This document shows, piece by piece, positions 26,477 through 36,700 of a stretch of DNA of 64,000 nucleotides. The position numbers were made by a program, and so were the translations under genes. The first letter of the stretch is position 1. Every line of letters starts with the position of its first letter. Where the stretch lies: assembly GCF_015751765.1 (NCBI RefSeq), contig NZ_JADOTX010000001.1:5828001-5892000 (forward strand). Reading direction: 5' to 3'. The notes below the pieces were generated by a model. It had not been told where the DNA came from. It did no database searches and saw nothing but the letters and a program-made list of their open reading frames with translations. This stretch comes from Micromonospora ureilytica. Lineage in GTDB: Bacteria > Actinomycetota > Actinomycetes > Mycobacteriales > Micromonosporaceae.

Positions 26477-29400
26477 TCATTGTGGCGGCAGTTGCGCCAG
26501 CTGGACGAGGCGCACCCCCTCCCGCCGGGTGACCAGCCGACCACGCCCCGGCGGTAGCGGTCCGGGCCGCACCGGCCCGACGAGCGCGCCCTCCTCGGGG
26601 CTGCCTGCCATCACCAGGCCGGAAGTGGACAACTCCCGCAGCCGCTGCACGATCGGCTCGTACTGCGCCCGGCCCGCCCCACCCGACCGGCGGGCCAGTA
26701 CCAGGTGCAACCCGATGTCCCGGGCGTGCGGCAGGTGCTCCTCCAGCGCGTGCAACGGGTTCGCCGGCCCCGTCGCCACCAGGTCGTAGTCGTCCACCAG
26801 CACGAACAGCTCCGGCCCGGACCACCAGGACCGGTCCCGCAGCTGTTGCGGAGTGACCTCCGGCCCGGGGGCCCGCCGCTCCAGGTAGCCGGCGGCCGAC
26901 TCGACCAGGTCGGCGGTGTGTGCCGCGGCGGTGCCGTACCCGATCAGGTGTGGCGTCTCGATGGCGCCGAGCAGGCTGCGCCGGTAGTCGACGAGGATCA
27001 CCCGGGCCTGCTCGGGAGTGAACCGGGTGATGATCGACGTGGCCAGCGCGCGCAGGAACGACGACTTGCCGCACTCCGAGTCCCCGAAGACCACGAAGTG
27101 CGGCTCGCTGGCGAAGTCGAGCAGCACCGGGCGCAGGTCCGCCTCCGCGATCCCGATCGGCAGCCGCAGCCCGGTCGTCGAGGTGAGGTCCAGATCGGCG
27201 TACGGCAGCACCGGTGGGAGCAGTCGTACCCGGGGCGCCGGAGGACCCGCCCACCCGTCGGCTGCCCTCTTGACCAGATCGGCGGTGTCCCCGCCGGCGG
27301 CCCCGAGCTGAGGCAGCGCGGTGAGGAAGTGCAGGCCCTCCGCTGTCACCCCGCGGCCGGAGCGCTCCGGCACGTTCGCGGCCGCACGTCGGGCCACCAA
27401 CGAGTCGGCCGGGTCACCGAGGCGCAGCTCCAGCCGGGAACCGAACAGATCCCGGATCGCCGGGCGGAAGTCCAGCCAGCGCAGCGCGGTGGCGACCACG
27501 TGCAGCCCGTACGACAGACCCCGGGTGGCCAGATCGGTGACGAGCGGCTCCAGGTCGTCGTACTCGCCCCGGATGGTGCTCCACCCGTCGATCACCAGGA
27601 ACACGTCGCCGTACGGGTCGGCGCCCGGTTGACCTGCCGTCCCCGCCGCCGCTCGACGCTGCCGGTACGCGGCCATCGACTCCACGCCCAACTCGGCGAA
27701 GCGGCGTTCCCGGTCGACCAGCAGGGTGGTCATCTCACCGACGGTGCGTCGTACGGCGGTCGGGTCGGCGCGGCCGGTCACCCCACCCACGTGTGGAAGG
27801 TCGCGCAGCGCGGCCAGCCCGCCGCCACCGAAGTCGAGGCAGTAGACCTGCACCTCGGCCGGTGTGTGGGTGAGCGCCAGCGCGCAGATCAGCGTGCGCA
27901 GGGCTGTGGACTTGCCGCTCTGTGGCGCACCGACCACCGCGACGTGCCCGGCAGCGCCGTCCAGCGTCAGCCAGAGCAGGTCCCGGCGCTGTTCCAAGGG
28001 TTTGTCCACGACCGCCATCGGCACGCCGAGCGCGCCGTGCAGCTCCGGGTTGCCCACTGTGAGTCCGCGCCTCGGGTGCACCTCGACCGGACCGAGCAGC
28101 TCGTCCAGGGCCGGCGGCTGGCCGAGCGGCGGAAGCCAGACCTGGTGCGCGGGCGGGCCCTGCCCGACGAGCCGGTCCACCAGCAGGTCGAGCAGTGTCC
28201 TACCGCCCTCCTCCTCCGCCACGACGGGCACGACCGGGGCTGTCGGCTCGGGCACCGGTACGACGTGGGTGGTGAAGGTGAGCAACCGTGCGCCCCCCTC
28301 GGCGGCGACGCCGCCCGACGCGGCCCGACGGCGCACGGCACCGGAGACGTACGCGGCCTTGAAACGGGCCAGCGGGTCGGTGCCGGCGCGTAGGTAGCCG
28401 TGGCCCGGCGAGCGGGGCAGCTCGTGCGCGTCCGCCACGCCGAGCACCGTCCGGGACTCCAGCGCCGAGAAGGTGCGCAACCCGATCCGGTACGAGAGGT
28501 GGGTGTCCAACCCGCGGAGGCGGCCCTCCTCCAGCCGCTGGCTGGCGAGCAGCAGGTGCACGCCGAGCGACCGGCCCAGCCGGCCGATCTGCACGAACAG
28601 GTCGATGAAGTCGGGCTTGGCGGAGAGCAGTTCCGAGAACTCGTCGCAGATCAGCAGCAGCGACGGCAGCGGTGCGAGAGGGCTGCCGGCCGCCCGGGCC
28701 CGCTCGTAGTCGCGCACGCTGGCGAAGTTGCCGGCCCGCCGCAGCAACTCCTGGCGGCGGACCAGCTCCCCGTTGATCGCGTCCACCATGCGATCGACCA
28801 GGGGTAACGCGTCGGCCAGGTTGGTGATCACGGCCGCGGTGTGCGGCAGCCGGTCGAACGACGTGAAGGTGGCGCCACCCTTGAAGTCGACGAGCACGAA
28901 GTTGAGCTGCTCGGAGCTGTGCGTGGCGGCGAGCCCCAGCACCAGCGTGCGGAGCAGCTCGGACTTGCCGGAGCCGGTCGCCCCGATCAGCAGGCCGTGT
29001 GGGCCCATGCCGTCCTGAGCGGACTCCTTGAGGTCCAGCTCGATGGCGCCGCCGTCCGCGCCCACCCCGATCGGCACCCGCAACCGGTCCCGTGCCGAGC
29101 GCGGCAGCCAGCCCTGTTCCGCCGTGAAGCTCTCCGGGTCACCGAGACCGAGCAGCTCGGGAAGGCCCAGGTCGGCCTGGAGCGGGGCGTCCGGCCCGCG
29201 TGCCGCGCCGGCGAGCCGCAGCGGCGCCAACCGTCGGGCGACCGCCTCGGCGTCGGCCAGGTCCAACTGGTCGGCGGTGCCCACCTCGGCATGCCCGTCC
29301 GACGACCACGAGTGCAGCCGCCGGCCGTGCAACTCCAGCAGCAGCGCGTACCGGTCCAGCAGTCGGGGCGGCGGGGTGTCCAGGTCCAGCACGGTGACCG

Positions 29401-30460
29401 CGTCGATGCCGCCGTCGCCGGTCAGGTCACTGGCGCCGGTCAGGTCGCCGCCGTCGAGGACCACCACCACGTGTGGGCCGTCGGTGGCTGCGCCGGCCGG
29501 GCTGAACCGGGATCGGGTGGCCAGCACGTCGGCCAGCAGCGCCTCCAATTCGGCGGCGGAACTGGTGACCAGCCGTACCGGGCCGAGCGCGTCGGTCCGG
29601 CCGGGGTGGTGGGCGTGCGGGAGCCACTTCACCCACTCCCAGCAGGCGCGGCGCTCCGGCCCGGCGCAGACCGCGACGAGCAGCTCGTCGGGGGCGTGGA
29701 AGACCGCCAGCTGGGTCAGCACGGCCCGGACCAGCGCCTGCGCCGCCGGGTCGCCGGTGGGTGGCCCGCCGGTGGTCGGGGTGGTCGCCCGGCCACGGCC
29801 GGCGGGACGCACGTGCACCCGGGCGAAGCTGCGCAGCGACAGCGCCACCGGCAGGTCCGGCACCACGGAGTACGCGTCCAGGAAGCGGCGAAGCGCGCCG
29901 GCGGTCATCGGCTCAAGCTCTTCCAGCGGCCGGGTGACAGGTGGAACGAGTGGGGTGGCCAGGGTCTGCGGCCCGACGGCGACCCGCACCACAGCGAAAT
30001 CCGGGTCGGCGGGGCGCCGCTCCCAGACCCGGTGGCTGTCCACCGTCGACCAGAGCCGACCCGGATCCGGGTGCCGGTAGTAGAGCCCGGCCCGTTGCTG
30101 GCCCGCGGTCCGCCGGACCCGCCGCCGCAGCGTGGCCAGGTGGCGCAGGTACTCCCGGCGGGCGGCCATCATCTCGGACTTCTTCGGGGTGCCGGAGGCG
30201 CTGCCCCAGGACGTCACGAGCATCGCCAACGAGGAGAGCCCGAACATCCCGCCCACCACGTACGAGTAGGCGCCGCCGCCGCGGCCGAACATCATCGCCA
30301 TCGCCACCGTGCCGCCGAGCATGGGCAGCAGCATGAGCATCTGCTGCCACCGCCCGCCGGTCACGACGGGAATCTCCGGCGGTGCCTCGACCGGCAGCTC
30401 ACCGGCGGGGATCTCCGGTGCTGGTCGGCGCGGCGGGCGCTTGATGACGACTGTGGACAC
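26477..30460 (-). CDS. eccC: Type VII secretion ATPase EccC (FtsK/SpoIIIE type)
   Basis: A 1327-aa single-chain EccC. Two TM helices lie near the N-terminus (about 40-85). Three ATPase domains follow, with Walker A motifs GATGSGKSE (about residue 493), GAPQSGKST (about 843) and GDSECGKSS (about 1125), and Walker B motifs VLVDFKGG, VYCLDFGGG and VILVDYR. All three loops keep the Lys-Ser/Thr pair, although domain 3 has Glu-Cys instead of Gly-Ser. GTG 30460 has GGAGG 6 nt upstream. EccC recognises and drives export of EsxAB-type substrates; no esx, eccB or eccE gene is present in this window. Confidence 0.96.
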   Translation of the reverse strand: MSTVVIKRPPRRPAPEIPAGELPVEAPPEIPVVTGGRWQQMLMLLPMLGGTVAMAMMFGRGGGAYSYVVGGMFGLSSLAMLVTSWGSASGTPKKSEMMAARREYLRHLATLRRRVRRTAGQQRAGLYYRHPDPGRLWSTVDSHRVWERRPADPDFAVVRVAVGPQTLATPLVPPVTRPLEELEPMTAGALRRFLDAYSVVPDLPVALSLRSFARVHVRPAGRGRATTPTTGGPPTGDPAAQALVRAVLTQLAVFHAPDELLVAVCAGPERRACWEWVKWLPHAHHPGRTDALGPVRLVTSSAAELEALLADVLATRSRFSPAGAATDGPHVVVVLDGGDLTGASDLTGDGGIDAVTVLDLDTPPPRLLDRYALLLELHGRRLHSWSSDGHAEVGTADQLDLADAEAVARRLAPLRLAGAARGPDAPLQADLGLPELLGLGDPESFTAEQGWLPRSARDRLRVPIGVGADGGAIELDLKESAQDGMGPHGLLIGATGSGKSELLRTLVLGLAATHSSEQLNFVLVDFKGGATFTSFDRLPHTAAVITNLADALPLVDRMVDAINGELVRRQELLRRAGNFASVRDYERARAAGSPLAPLPSLLLICDEFSELLSAKPDFIDLFVQIGRLGRSLGVHLLLASQRLEEGRLRGLDTHLSYRIGLRTFSALESRTVLGVADAHELPRSPGHGYLRAGTDPLARFKAAYVSGAVRRRAASGGVAAEGGARLLTFTTHVVPVPEPTAPVVPVVAEEEGGRTLLDLLVDRLVGQGPPAHQVWLPPLGQPPALDELLGPVEVHPRRGLTVGNPELHGALGVPMAVVDKPLEQRRDLLWLTLDGAAGHVAVVGAPQSGKSTALRTLICALALTHTPAEVQVYCLDFGGGGLAALRDLPHVGGVTGRADPTAVRRTVGEMTTLLVDRERRFAELGVESMAAYRQRRAAAGTAGQPGADPYGDVFLVIDGWSTIRGEYDDLEPLVTDLATRGLSYGLHVVATALRWLDFRPAIRDLFGSRLELRLGDPADSLVARRAAANVPERSGRGVTAEGLHFLTALPQLGAAGGDTADLVKRAADGWAGPPAPRVRLLPPVLPYADLDLTSTTGLRLPIGIAEADLRPVLLDFASEPHFVVFGDSECGKSSFLRALATSIITRFTPEQARVILVDYRRSLLGAIETPHLIGYGTAAAHTADLVESAAGYLERRAPGPEVTPQQLRDRSWWSGPELFVLVDDYDLVATGPANPLHALEEHLPHARDIGLHLVLARRSGGAGRAQYEPIVQRLRELSTSGLVMAGSPEEGALVGPVRPGPLPPGRGRLVTRREGVRLVQLAQLPPQ

Positions 30461-30561
30461 TCGGCCTCCTGACAGCGCTGGGTAACCCGAGCCTGGCTCA
30501 TGGTAGGTAAAGTCCTGTCGTCCGCGCAGCCTCCGATCCCCCTCGATATGGAGACCAGTCG

Positions 30562-31965
30562 ATGACTACCGGGCTGGCACGCGTCACCATCAGCGCGCCG
30601 CAACGACGGGTGGACGTCGCCCTGCCGGAGCAGGTGCCCCTGGCCGAGCTGCTGCCCGACGTGCTCCGGCACGCCGGTGTCGGGCTGGCCGACGACGGCG
30701 AGCAGCACGGCGGCTGGGTGCTCCGCCGTACCGACGGGGCGTTGCTGGTGACGGCACAGGCGCTGCTGCCGCAGGGGGTCCGCGACGGTGAGGTCCTGCA
30801 CCTCGTGCCGGCCCGCGCGTACTGGCCCGAGTTGGAGTACGACGACGTCATCGAGGCGATCGTCGACGGTGCTCGCCGCCGCGGTGGCGCCTGGTCGCCC
30901 ACCGCCACCCGGGCAGCTGGTCTGGCCGGTGCCGCCGTACCGCTCGCGGTCGGACTGCTCGCGCTGCTCGCCGGTGGCCCGACGCACCGGGCCGGTTGGC
31001 TGGTGGCCGTGGCGGTGGCGCTGGTGCTCACAGTGGCCGGGACGGTGGCCTCCCGCGCCAACGGCGACGGCGCCGCCGGGGCGACGCTCGGCGGTTACGC
31101 GCTGCCCTACGCGTTCACGGCCGGCGCCCTGGCGGTCGGCTCCGGCGACCCGGTCGGGCCGTTCGGGCCGGTCCGCTGGGTGGGCGCTCCCGAACTGCTG
31201 GCCGGCTCGGTCGCGCTGCTGCTGGTGGCCCTGATCGGTCTGCTCGGGGTGGCCAGCCGGCTGCGGGTCTTCGTGGCCGGTGTCACTGTCGGCCTGGTCG
31301 GCGCGGGGGCCGCGTTCGGTGGGCTGCTGATGACCACTGCCGGTACGGCGGCGGTGCTGCTCAGCGCACTGGTCTTCGCCGTCGGCGTGATCCCCCTGCT
31401 GGCCATCCGCCTCGGCAAGCTGCCCCTGCCGCCGATCAACCTGCCGACCTCCACCCCGGCGGAGGAGCCGGAGCGGGTCCGGGATCTGCCGGATCGGGGC
31501 CGGGTGCACGCCGCGGTGATCCGCACCGAGGAGATGCTCACCGGGATGCTGATCGGCCACGCCTTGCTGGCGGTGGCCACCGCTGTCGTACTCGTGGTTG
31601 CCGGTGGCACGGCCGGGCGGGTGCTGGTGGCTGTCACGTCGGCCGTGCTGCTGCTGCGGTCGCGGCTGTTCGTGGCGCTGCGACACCGGGTGCCGACGGT
31701 GCTCGCCGGGCTGGCCGGCTACGCGGTGCTGGGTGCGGTGCTGGTCGGTCGGGCCGACGAGACCGGCCGGTTGGTGCTGGTTCTCGGTGGGGCCGCGCTG
31801 GCCCTGGTGGCGGCCGCCAGCGGCACCGGGTACGCCCGCCGGCCGGTCTCGCCGTACCTCGGGAGGGTCGCGGACCTCACCGACACGGCCCTGGTGGTCG
31901 CCGTGGTGCCGATCGCCTGCGCAGTGCTCGACCTGTACGACCGGGCCCGAGGGCTGCTCGGTTGA
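30562..31965 (+). CDS. eccD: Type VII secretion membrane channel component EccD
   Basis: A 467-aa protein. The N-terminal ~100 residues form a YukD-like ubiquitin fold (LARVTISAPQRRVDVALPEQ; VLRRTDGALL). About eleven TM helices follow (about 118 to 455), interrupted after the sixth by a cytoplasmic loop (about 290-330). ATG 30562 has GGAG 8 nt upstream. It is divergent from eccC, with 101 bp between the starts. Together EccC, EccD and MycP make a partial type VII core. Confidence 0.94.
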   Translation: MTTGLARVTISAPQRRVDVALPEQVPLAELLPDVLRHAGVGLADDGEQHGGWVLRRTDGALLVTAQALLPQGVRDGEVLHLVPARAYWPELEYDDVIEAIVDGARRRGGAWSPTATRAAGLAGAAVPLAVGLLALLAGGPTHRAGWLVAVAVALVLTVAGTVASRANGDGAAGATLGGYALPYAFTAGALAVGSGDPVGPFGPVRWVGAPELLAGSVALLLVALIGLLGVASRLRVFVAGVTVGLVGAGAAFGGLLMTTAGTAAVLLSALVFAVGVIPLLAIRLGKLPLPPINLPTSTPAEEPERVRDLPDRGRVHAAVIRTEEMLTGMLIGHALLAVATAVVLVVAGGTAGRVLVAVTSAVLLLRSRLFVALRHRVPTVLAGLAGYAVLGAVLVGRADETGRLVLVLGGAALALVAAASGTGYARRPVSPYLGRVADLTDTALVVAVVPIACAVLDLYDRARGLLG

Positions 31966-31982
31966 GCGACCCTCGGGCCCGG
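31941..31982. terminator. Hairpin overlapping the eccD stop
   Basis: CCGGGCCCGAGGG (31941-31953) pairs with 31970-31982 over 13 bp with a 16-nt loop that contains the eccD stop codon. It sits between convergent eccD and ppa. Confidence 0.7.
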
Positions 31983-31996
31983 TGCGTCAGCAGTCG

Positions 31997-32503
31997 TCAG
32001 TGCATGGATTCGCCGCGCGCCTCGGCGTCCCTGGCCCGCTGGTAGGAGGCGTGGATCTCGGCCTCGGCCTCGGTGCGGCCGACCCAGGTCGCGCCCTCCA
32101 CCGACTTGCCGGGCTCCAGGTCCTTGTACACCTCGAAGAAGTGCTGGATCTCCAGGCGGTCGAACTCGCCCAGGTGGTGGATGTCGCGCAGGTGCTCCTG
32201 GCGGGGGTCCTCGTAGGGCACGCAGAGGACCTTGTCGTCCCCGCCCTTCTCGTCGGTCATCCGGAACATGCCGATGGTGCGGCAGCGGATCAGACAGCCC
32301 GGGAAGGTCGGTTCGGGGACCAGCACGAGGGCGTCCAGCGGGTCGCCGTCCTCGCCCAGTGTGCCCTCGATGAACCCGTAGTCGGCCGGGTACTGGGTGG
32401 AGGTGAAGAGGGTGCGGTCCAACCGGATCCGGCCGGTCTTGTGGTCCACCTCGTACTTGTTCCGGTGACCCTTGGGGATCTCAACCGTCACGTCGAAATC
32501 CAT
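31997..32503 (-). CDS. ppa: Inorganic pyrophosphatase
   Basis: A 168-aa family I soluble pyrophosphatase. It has [12 protein letters not shown] (substrate Lys/Arg), the PADYGFI segment, the signature [10 protein letters not shown] with three metal-binding Asp, and the late KDLEPGK motif. Start ATG 32503 has GGGAG 8 nt upstream. It hydrolyses PPi in the cytoplasm. Divergent from dacB across a 153-bp gap with a promoter-like site. Confidence 0.97.
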   Translation of the reverse strand: MDFDVTVEIPKGHRNKYEVDHKTGRIRLDRTLFTSTQYPADYGFIEGTLGEDGDPLDALVLVPEPTFPGCLIRCRTIGMFRMTDEKGGDDKVLCVPYEDPRQEHLRDIHHLGEFDRLEIQHFFEVYKDLEPGKSVEGATWVGRTEAEAEIHASYQRARDAEARGESMH

Positions 32504-32597
32504 CTGCACGCTCCCTCGTCTGCCCACGCTGGCTAACGGAACCACTGGCGGCCCCCCCGGACAGGTGAATGCCCACCCGCCGACTCCGGCCGCCGCA

Positions 32598-32614
32598 TAG
32601 TCTTCGGACCGAAG
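32598..32614 (+). promoter_or_regulatory. Candidate dacB promoter with adjoining palindrome
   Basis: TAGTCT (32598-32603) overlaps the 13-bp palindrome CTTCGG-A-CCGAAG (32602-32614) at the expected transcription start, 43 bp before GTG 32657. It could be a repressor site or simply symmetry in the promoter. Confidence 0.35.
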
Positions 32615-32656
32615 TAGTGTCACCCAAGCCGATTTTCGCTGGGGGAGGAGGGGGTC

Positions 32657-34525
32657 GTGGGGAGGGAAGATTCACACTACCGCCCGGACGGTGGCTCCGC
32701 GCACGGTACCGGACGATCCGGCTCCGGCAGTGCCAAGGGGCGGGTCCCGGTGCCGGAGGCGCACCTCCCACGGGCTCCCGAACCATCGATCCCGGCACCG
32801 GAGACGGTGCCCGAACGGCCCCCGCCGCTGCCCTGGCGCCCACCGGCCGGTTCGACGTCGCCCCCTCCGAACACCGGCCACTTCCCGGAGGTCGGCGGTG
32901 AACGGCCGGTGAGCGGTCCGCCGCGCGGCAGTGCCACGGTCCCGGTAAGCCCCGCGCCGGTCAGCCCGTCGTTCGGCCCCGGGCCGGTCACCCCCGGCCC
33001 CGGCGGGGTCCCCCCGTTGGGCCCGCCGATCTCCGCGCTGCCGGCACCCGCCGACGCCGCGCCCGCACCTGCACCCACACCTGCACCCACACCCGCCGCG
33101 CCGCGCCGCCGGACACGACTGCCGCTGGTGCTGGCCGCCGTGCTCCTGCTGGCGCTCGCCAGCGTCGGAGTCGTGATCATCCGTCCCGGACCGGTCGCTG
33201 GGTGGTTGGGCGACGACGCCGGGTCCGGGCCGAACGCGGCCGGCGTGACCCAGGATCCCGCCCCGTCGGACGTGTTGGCCGGACCGGATTCGAACGCCCC
33301 GGTGCCCAGCCCGGACGGGGTCCGTGCCGCGCTCGATCCACTGGTCGGCGTCGCCGCATTGGGTAACCGGGTGAACGTCTCGGTCGCCGACGTGATCACC
33401 GGTCAGACGCTGTTCGCCAAGGGGGCGGACGACGGCACCGTCCCCGCGTCGGTGACCAAACTGGCGACCGCGGTGACCGTGCTGGCGGCCCGGGGGTCCG
33501 GTTACCGGATTCCCACGCGTGCGGTGGCCGGCGCGAAGGCCGGCGAGGTGGTGATCGTCGGGGGTGGCGACCCGACCCTCGCGATCAACAAGAAGGGCTA
33601 CTACCCGGGTGCGGCGCGCCTCGACGACCTGGCCGCCCAGGTGCGTGCCGCGCTCGGCGGCACGCCCCCGACCAGTGTCACGGTCGACGGTTCGGTCTAC
33701 TCCGGCCCGGTCTACGGCCCTGGCTGGGACGACGACATCCCCACCGGCGGTTCGGGGGGCGCGGTGACCGCGTTGATGACCGACGGCGCGCGTACCGACC
33801 CGGGCGTCGAGCACGGGTCCGCCCCGCGGTTCGCCGAGCCGGACCTGGCCGCCGGCAAGGCGTTCGCCCGGTTGCTCGGGGTGCCGACCGACTCCGTGAA
33901 GCGGGGCGCTGCCCCGCCTCAGGCGGCGACCGGTGCCAGCCCGGCACCGGGTACCGAACTGGGCGTGGTGCAGTCTCCGCCGCTGATCCGGCTGGTCGAC
34001 GTCATGATCAGCGAGAGCGACAACCTGGTGGCCGAGGCGCTTGCCCGGCAGGTCGCGTTGGCCCGCGGTCAGCCCGCCTCGTTCGACGGCGGCGCCGCCG
34101 CCATGGACGCCGAGGTGGCGGAGCTGGGCCTGCCCGCCGACGAGATCAGCGTCTCCGACGGCAGCGGCCTGTCCCGGCTCAACCGGATCAGCCCGTCGCT
34201 GCTGACCGATCTGATCCGCTTGGCCGCGACTCCGGACCATCCGGAGCTGGCCGGCGTCTTCGGTGGTCTGCCGGTGGGCGGCTGGTCCGGAACCCTGAAC
34301 GAGCGCTACCGCAACACAGCGGGCACCGCCGCGGGCGCGGGCAGCGTCCGGGCCAAGACCGGCACCCTGACCGGCGTGCACTCCATCGCGGGCCTGGTCA
34401 CCACCGCCGATGGTCGGCTGTTGACCTTCGCGGTGCTCACCGACAAGGTGCCGGGCGACCGGGACACCGCCCAGCCGGCGCTGGACCGGATCGCCGCCGC
34501 GCTGGCCGGCTGCGGCTGCGGCTGA
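32657..34525 (+). CDS. dacB: D-alanyl-D-alanine carboxypeptidase/endopeptidase (PBP4/S13 type)
   Basis: A 622-aa class C penicillin-binding protein. A Pro-rich cytoplasmic region of about 150 residues is followed by one TM helix (about 157-178) and an extracytoplasmic S13 domain with SVTK (catalytic Ser), SDN in [12 protein letters not shown], and KTG in AKTGTL. Domain II is short compared with E. coli PBP4, as usual in actinobacteria. GTG 32657 follows a purine-rich Shine-Dalgarno. The low-complexity Ala-Pro-Thr region (33060-33100) is repetitive. It trims or cleaves peptidoglycan peptides. The downstream zincin has its own promoter. Confidence 0.92.
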   Translation: MGREDSHYRPDGGSAHGTGRSGSGSAKGRVPVPEAHLPRAPEPSIPAPETVPERPPPLPWRPPAGSTSPPPNTGHFPEVGGERPVSGPPRGSATVPVSPAPVSPSFGPGPVTPGPGGVPPLGPPISALPAPADAAPAPAPTPAPTPAAPRRRTRLPLVLAAVLLLALASVGVVIIRPGPVAGWLGDDAGSGPNAAGVTQDPAPSDVLAGPDSNAPVPSPDGVRAALDPLVGVAALGNRVNVSVADVITGQTLFAKGADDGTVPASVTKLATAVTVLAARGSGYRIPTRAVAGAKAGEVVIVGGGDPTLAINKKGYYPGAARLDDLAAQVRAALGGTPPTSVTVDGSVYSGPVYGPGWDDDIPTGGSGGAVTALMTDGARTDPGVEHGSAPRFAEPDLAAGKAFARLLGVPTDSVKRGAAPPQAATGASPAPGTELGVVQSPPLIRLVDVMISESDNLVAEALARQVALARGQPASFDGGAAAMDAEVAELGLPADEISVSDGSGLSRLNRISPSLLTDLIRLAATPDHPELAGVFGGLPVGGWSGTLNERYRNTAGTAAGAGSVRAKTGTLTGVHSIAGLVTTADGRLLTFAVLTDKVPGDRDTAQPALDRIAAALAGCGCG

Positions 34526-34605
34526 CCGTCGCCGGTCCGGGGTGCCGCGGTCGCCATCGGTGTCGATCGAGGGCGCGAGCCCGGGCCGGGGTGTCGCGGC
34601 GCGGG

Positions 34606-34611
34606 TACGGT
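34606..34611 (+). promoter_or_regulatory. Leaderless-type -10 box of the zincin gene
   Basis: TACGGT, 6 nt before ATG 34618. It decides for this start over the in-frame GTG/TTG-type codons upstream. Confidence 0.55.
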
Positions 34612-34617
34612 GGGTCC

Positions 34618-35688
34618 ATGGCGCAGTTCGTGGACTGGGATCTGGCCGCCGCCACAGCGGGGGCGTTGAGCAAGTCTGGCCCCCGCGTGTCGTACGCCGA
34701 AGCCAGTGACGTCGTCGGCGACCTGCGCCGGCTGACCGACGAGGCGGCTGGGCACGTGGCCGACTACACGGGGCTGCGGGCGCAGGTGTCGCATCCGCCG
34801 GTCCGGGTGGTCGATCGCCGCGACTGGGCCGCGACCAACATCGCCGGGCTCCGCGAGGTGATCACTCCGCTGATGAGTCGGCTCTCCGGCGACAAGCAGG
34901 CGGGCGCGTTGACCGAGGCGATCGGGTCCCGGCTGACCGGTGTGCAGGCCGGCACGGTGCTGGCCTACCTCTCCGGCCGGGTGCTCGGCCAGTACGAGGT
35001 CTTCTCGGCTGACCCGGGCCAGTTGCTGCTCGTCGCACCGAACATCGTCGAGGTGGAGCGCAAGCTCGGCGCCGACCCTCGGGATTTCCGGCTCTGGGTG
35101 TGTCTGCACGAGGTCACCCACCGCACCCAGTTCACGGCCGTGCCGTGGATGCGGGCCTACTTCCTCAGCGAGGTGCAGGCGTTCGTGGACGCCTCGTCCA
35201 GCGGGAGCGAGCACCTGGTCGAGCGGTTGCGGCGCGGGGTGGCCACGTTGTCCGAGGCGGTCCGTGACCCGGAGAGCCGCACCAGCGTGCTGGACATCGT
35301 GCAGACCCCGGCGCAGCGGGCCGTACTGGACCGGCTCACCGCGTTGATGACCCTGCTGGAGGGGCACGCCGAGTTCGTGATGGACGGCGTCGGCCCGCAG
35401 GTGATCCCGAGCGTGGAGCGGATCCGGGCGTCGTTCAACCGACGCCGGGAGACGGGAAACCCGCTGGAGAAGGCGATCCGCCGGCTGCTCGGGGTGGACG
35501 TCAAGATGCGCCAGTACGCCGAGGGGCGCAAGTTCGTGCACGGCGTGGTGGAACGCGTCGGCATGGACGGTTTCAACTCGATCTTCAACTCGCCGCTGAC
35601 CCTGCCTCGGCTGTCCGAGTTGGGCGACCCGGACGCCTGGGTCGCCCGGGTGCACGGCCCGGCCGGCACCATCCCGGCCGCTGGCTGA
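34618..35688 (+). CDS. Zinc-dependent metalloprotease-like protein (DUF2342/TIGR03624 family)
   Basis: A 356-aa protein starting MAQFVDWDLAAATA. The zincin motif HEVTH lies at about residue 164 (VCLHEVTHRTQF), and EGHAEFVMD (about 253) supplies a third ligand candidate. The family is widespread in actinobacteria, was once tagged as F420-biosynthesis-associated, and is typically found just before tilS and hpt, as here. tilS begins 10 bp after the stop. The physiological substrate is unknown; HExxH suggests peptidase activity. Confidence 0.88.
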   Translation: MAQFVDWDLAAATAGALSKSGPRVSYAEASDVVGDLRRLTDEAAGHVADYTGLRAQVSHPPVRVVDRRDWAATNIAGLREVITPLMSRLSGDKQAGALTEAIGSRLTGVQAGTVLAYLSGRVLGQYEVFSADPGQLLLVAPNIVEVERKLGADPRDFRLWVCLHEVTHRTQFTAVPWMRAYFLSEVQAFVDASSSGSEHLVERLRRGVATLSEAVRDPESRTSVLDIVQTPAQRAVLDRLTALMTLLEGHAEFVMDGVGPQVIPSVERIRASFNRRRETGNPLEKAIRRLLGVDVKMRQYAEGRKFVHGVVERVGMDGFNSIFNSPLTLPRLSELGDPDAWVARVHGPAGTIPAAG

Positions 35689-35698
35689 TCCCCCGCCG

Positions 35699-36691
35699 GT
35701 GGCCGCGCTCGCTCCGCCGGTGGCCGCGATCCGGGTGGCGGTACGCCGCGCCCTGACCGGCCTGCCGTCCGGCGGTCCGGTGCTGGTCGCCTGCTCCGGC
35801 GGTGCCGACTCGCTCGCCCTCGCGGCGGCCACCGTGTTCGTGGCACCCCGGCTGGGCCGCGCCACGGTGCTCGTCAGCGTCGACCACGGCTTGCAGGACG
35901 GCTCCGCGGAGCGCGCGGAGGCGGTGGCCACCTGGGGCCGGGAGGTTGGTTTCGCATCGGCCACGGTGGTCCGGGTGGAGGTGGCCGGGCGTCCCGGTGG
36001 GCCGGAGGCAGCCGCCCGCGAGGCCCGCTACCAGGCGTTGGCCGAGGTGGCCCGACAGCAGAACGCGGTCGCGGTGCTCACCGGGCACACCCGCGACGAC
36101 CAGGCGGAGACGGTGCTGCTCGCGCTCGCCCGGGGCGCCGGCCCACGAGGGCTGGCCGGGATGCCCGCCCGACGCGATCTGGGCGGGGTGCCGCTGCTGC
36201 GCCCCCTGCTGGAGATCAGCCGGGAGCAGACGCGTGCCGCCTGCGCGGTGCTCGGGCTCAGCCCGTGGCAGGACCCGCACAACACCGACCCGTCGTACGC
36301 CCGGTCGAGGGTGCGCGCCGACCTGCTGCCGGCGCTGGTGCGGGCGCTCGGACCCGGCGTGGTCGACAACCTCGCGCGTACCGCCCGGTTGGTGGCCGCC
36401 GACAACACCGCGCTCGACGAGTTGGCCGGGACGGCGCTGGCGGCGGCCCGGTGTCCCGACGGAGGGCTGTCCGTACCGGTGCTGCTCGGCCTTCTCCCGG
36501 CGGTCCGCGGCCGGGTGCTGCACTCCTGGGCGCGTGAGCTGGGCGCCCTGCCGGGTGCGTTGTCCCACCGTCACGTCGCCGCCCTGGACGCGTTGGTCAC
36601 GGGCTGGCACGGCCAGGGTCCGACCGACCTGCCCGGGGGTGTCCGGGTGCTCCGCCGGGCCGACCGATTGGCCCCCGTCATCCCCGGCTGA
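35699..36691 (+). CDS. tilS: tRNA(Ile)-lysidine synthase
   Basis: A 330-aa protein with GTG start. The PP-loop SGGADSLALA (about residues 31-40) binds ATP. Further marks are VDHGLQ, GHTRDDQAETVLL and SRVRADLLPAL. The enzyme converts C34 of the CAU anticodon to lysidine, which is essential for AUA decoding. The C-terminal substrate-binding part is short, as in other actinobacterial TilS. It is expected to be co-transcribed with the preceding zincin; hpt follows only after a divergently oriented insertion (regulator plus small peptide). Confidence 0.95.
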   Translation: MAALAPPVAAIRVAVRRALTGLPSGGPVLVACSGGADSLALAAATVFVAPRLGRATVLVSVDHGLQDGSAERAEAVATWGREVGFASATVVRVEVAGRPGGPEAAAREARYQALAEVARQQNAVAVLTGHTRDDQAETVLLALARGAGPRGLAGMPARRDLGGVPLLRPLLEISREQTRAACAVLGLSPWQDPHNTDPSYARSRVRADLLPALVRALGPGVVDNLARTARLVAADNTALDELAGTALAAARCPDGGLSVPVLLGLLPAVRGRVLHSWARELGALPGALSHRHVAALDALVTGWHGQGPTDLPGGVRVLRRADRLAPVIPG

Positions 36692-36700
36692 GCCCTCTGG

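Noticed and set aside
26705..30472. Two long plus-strand frames opposite eccC
   Set aside because: Antisense to EccC, whose three Walker A motifs are unambiguous.
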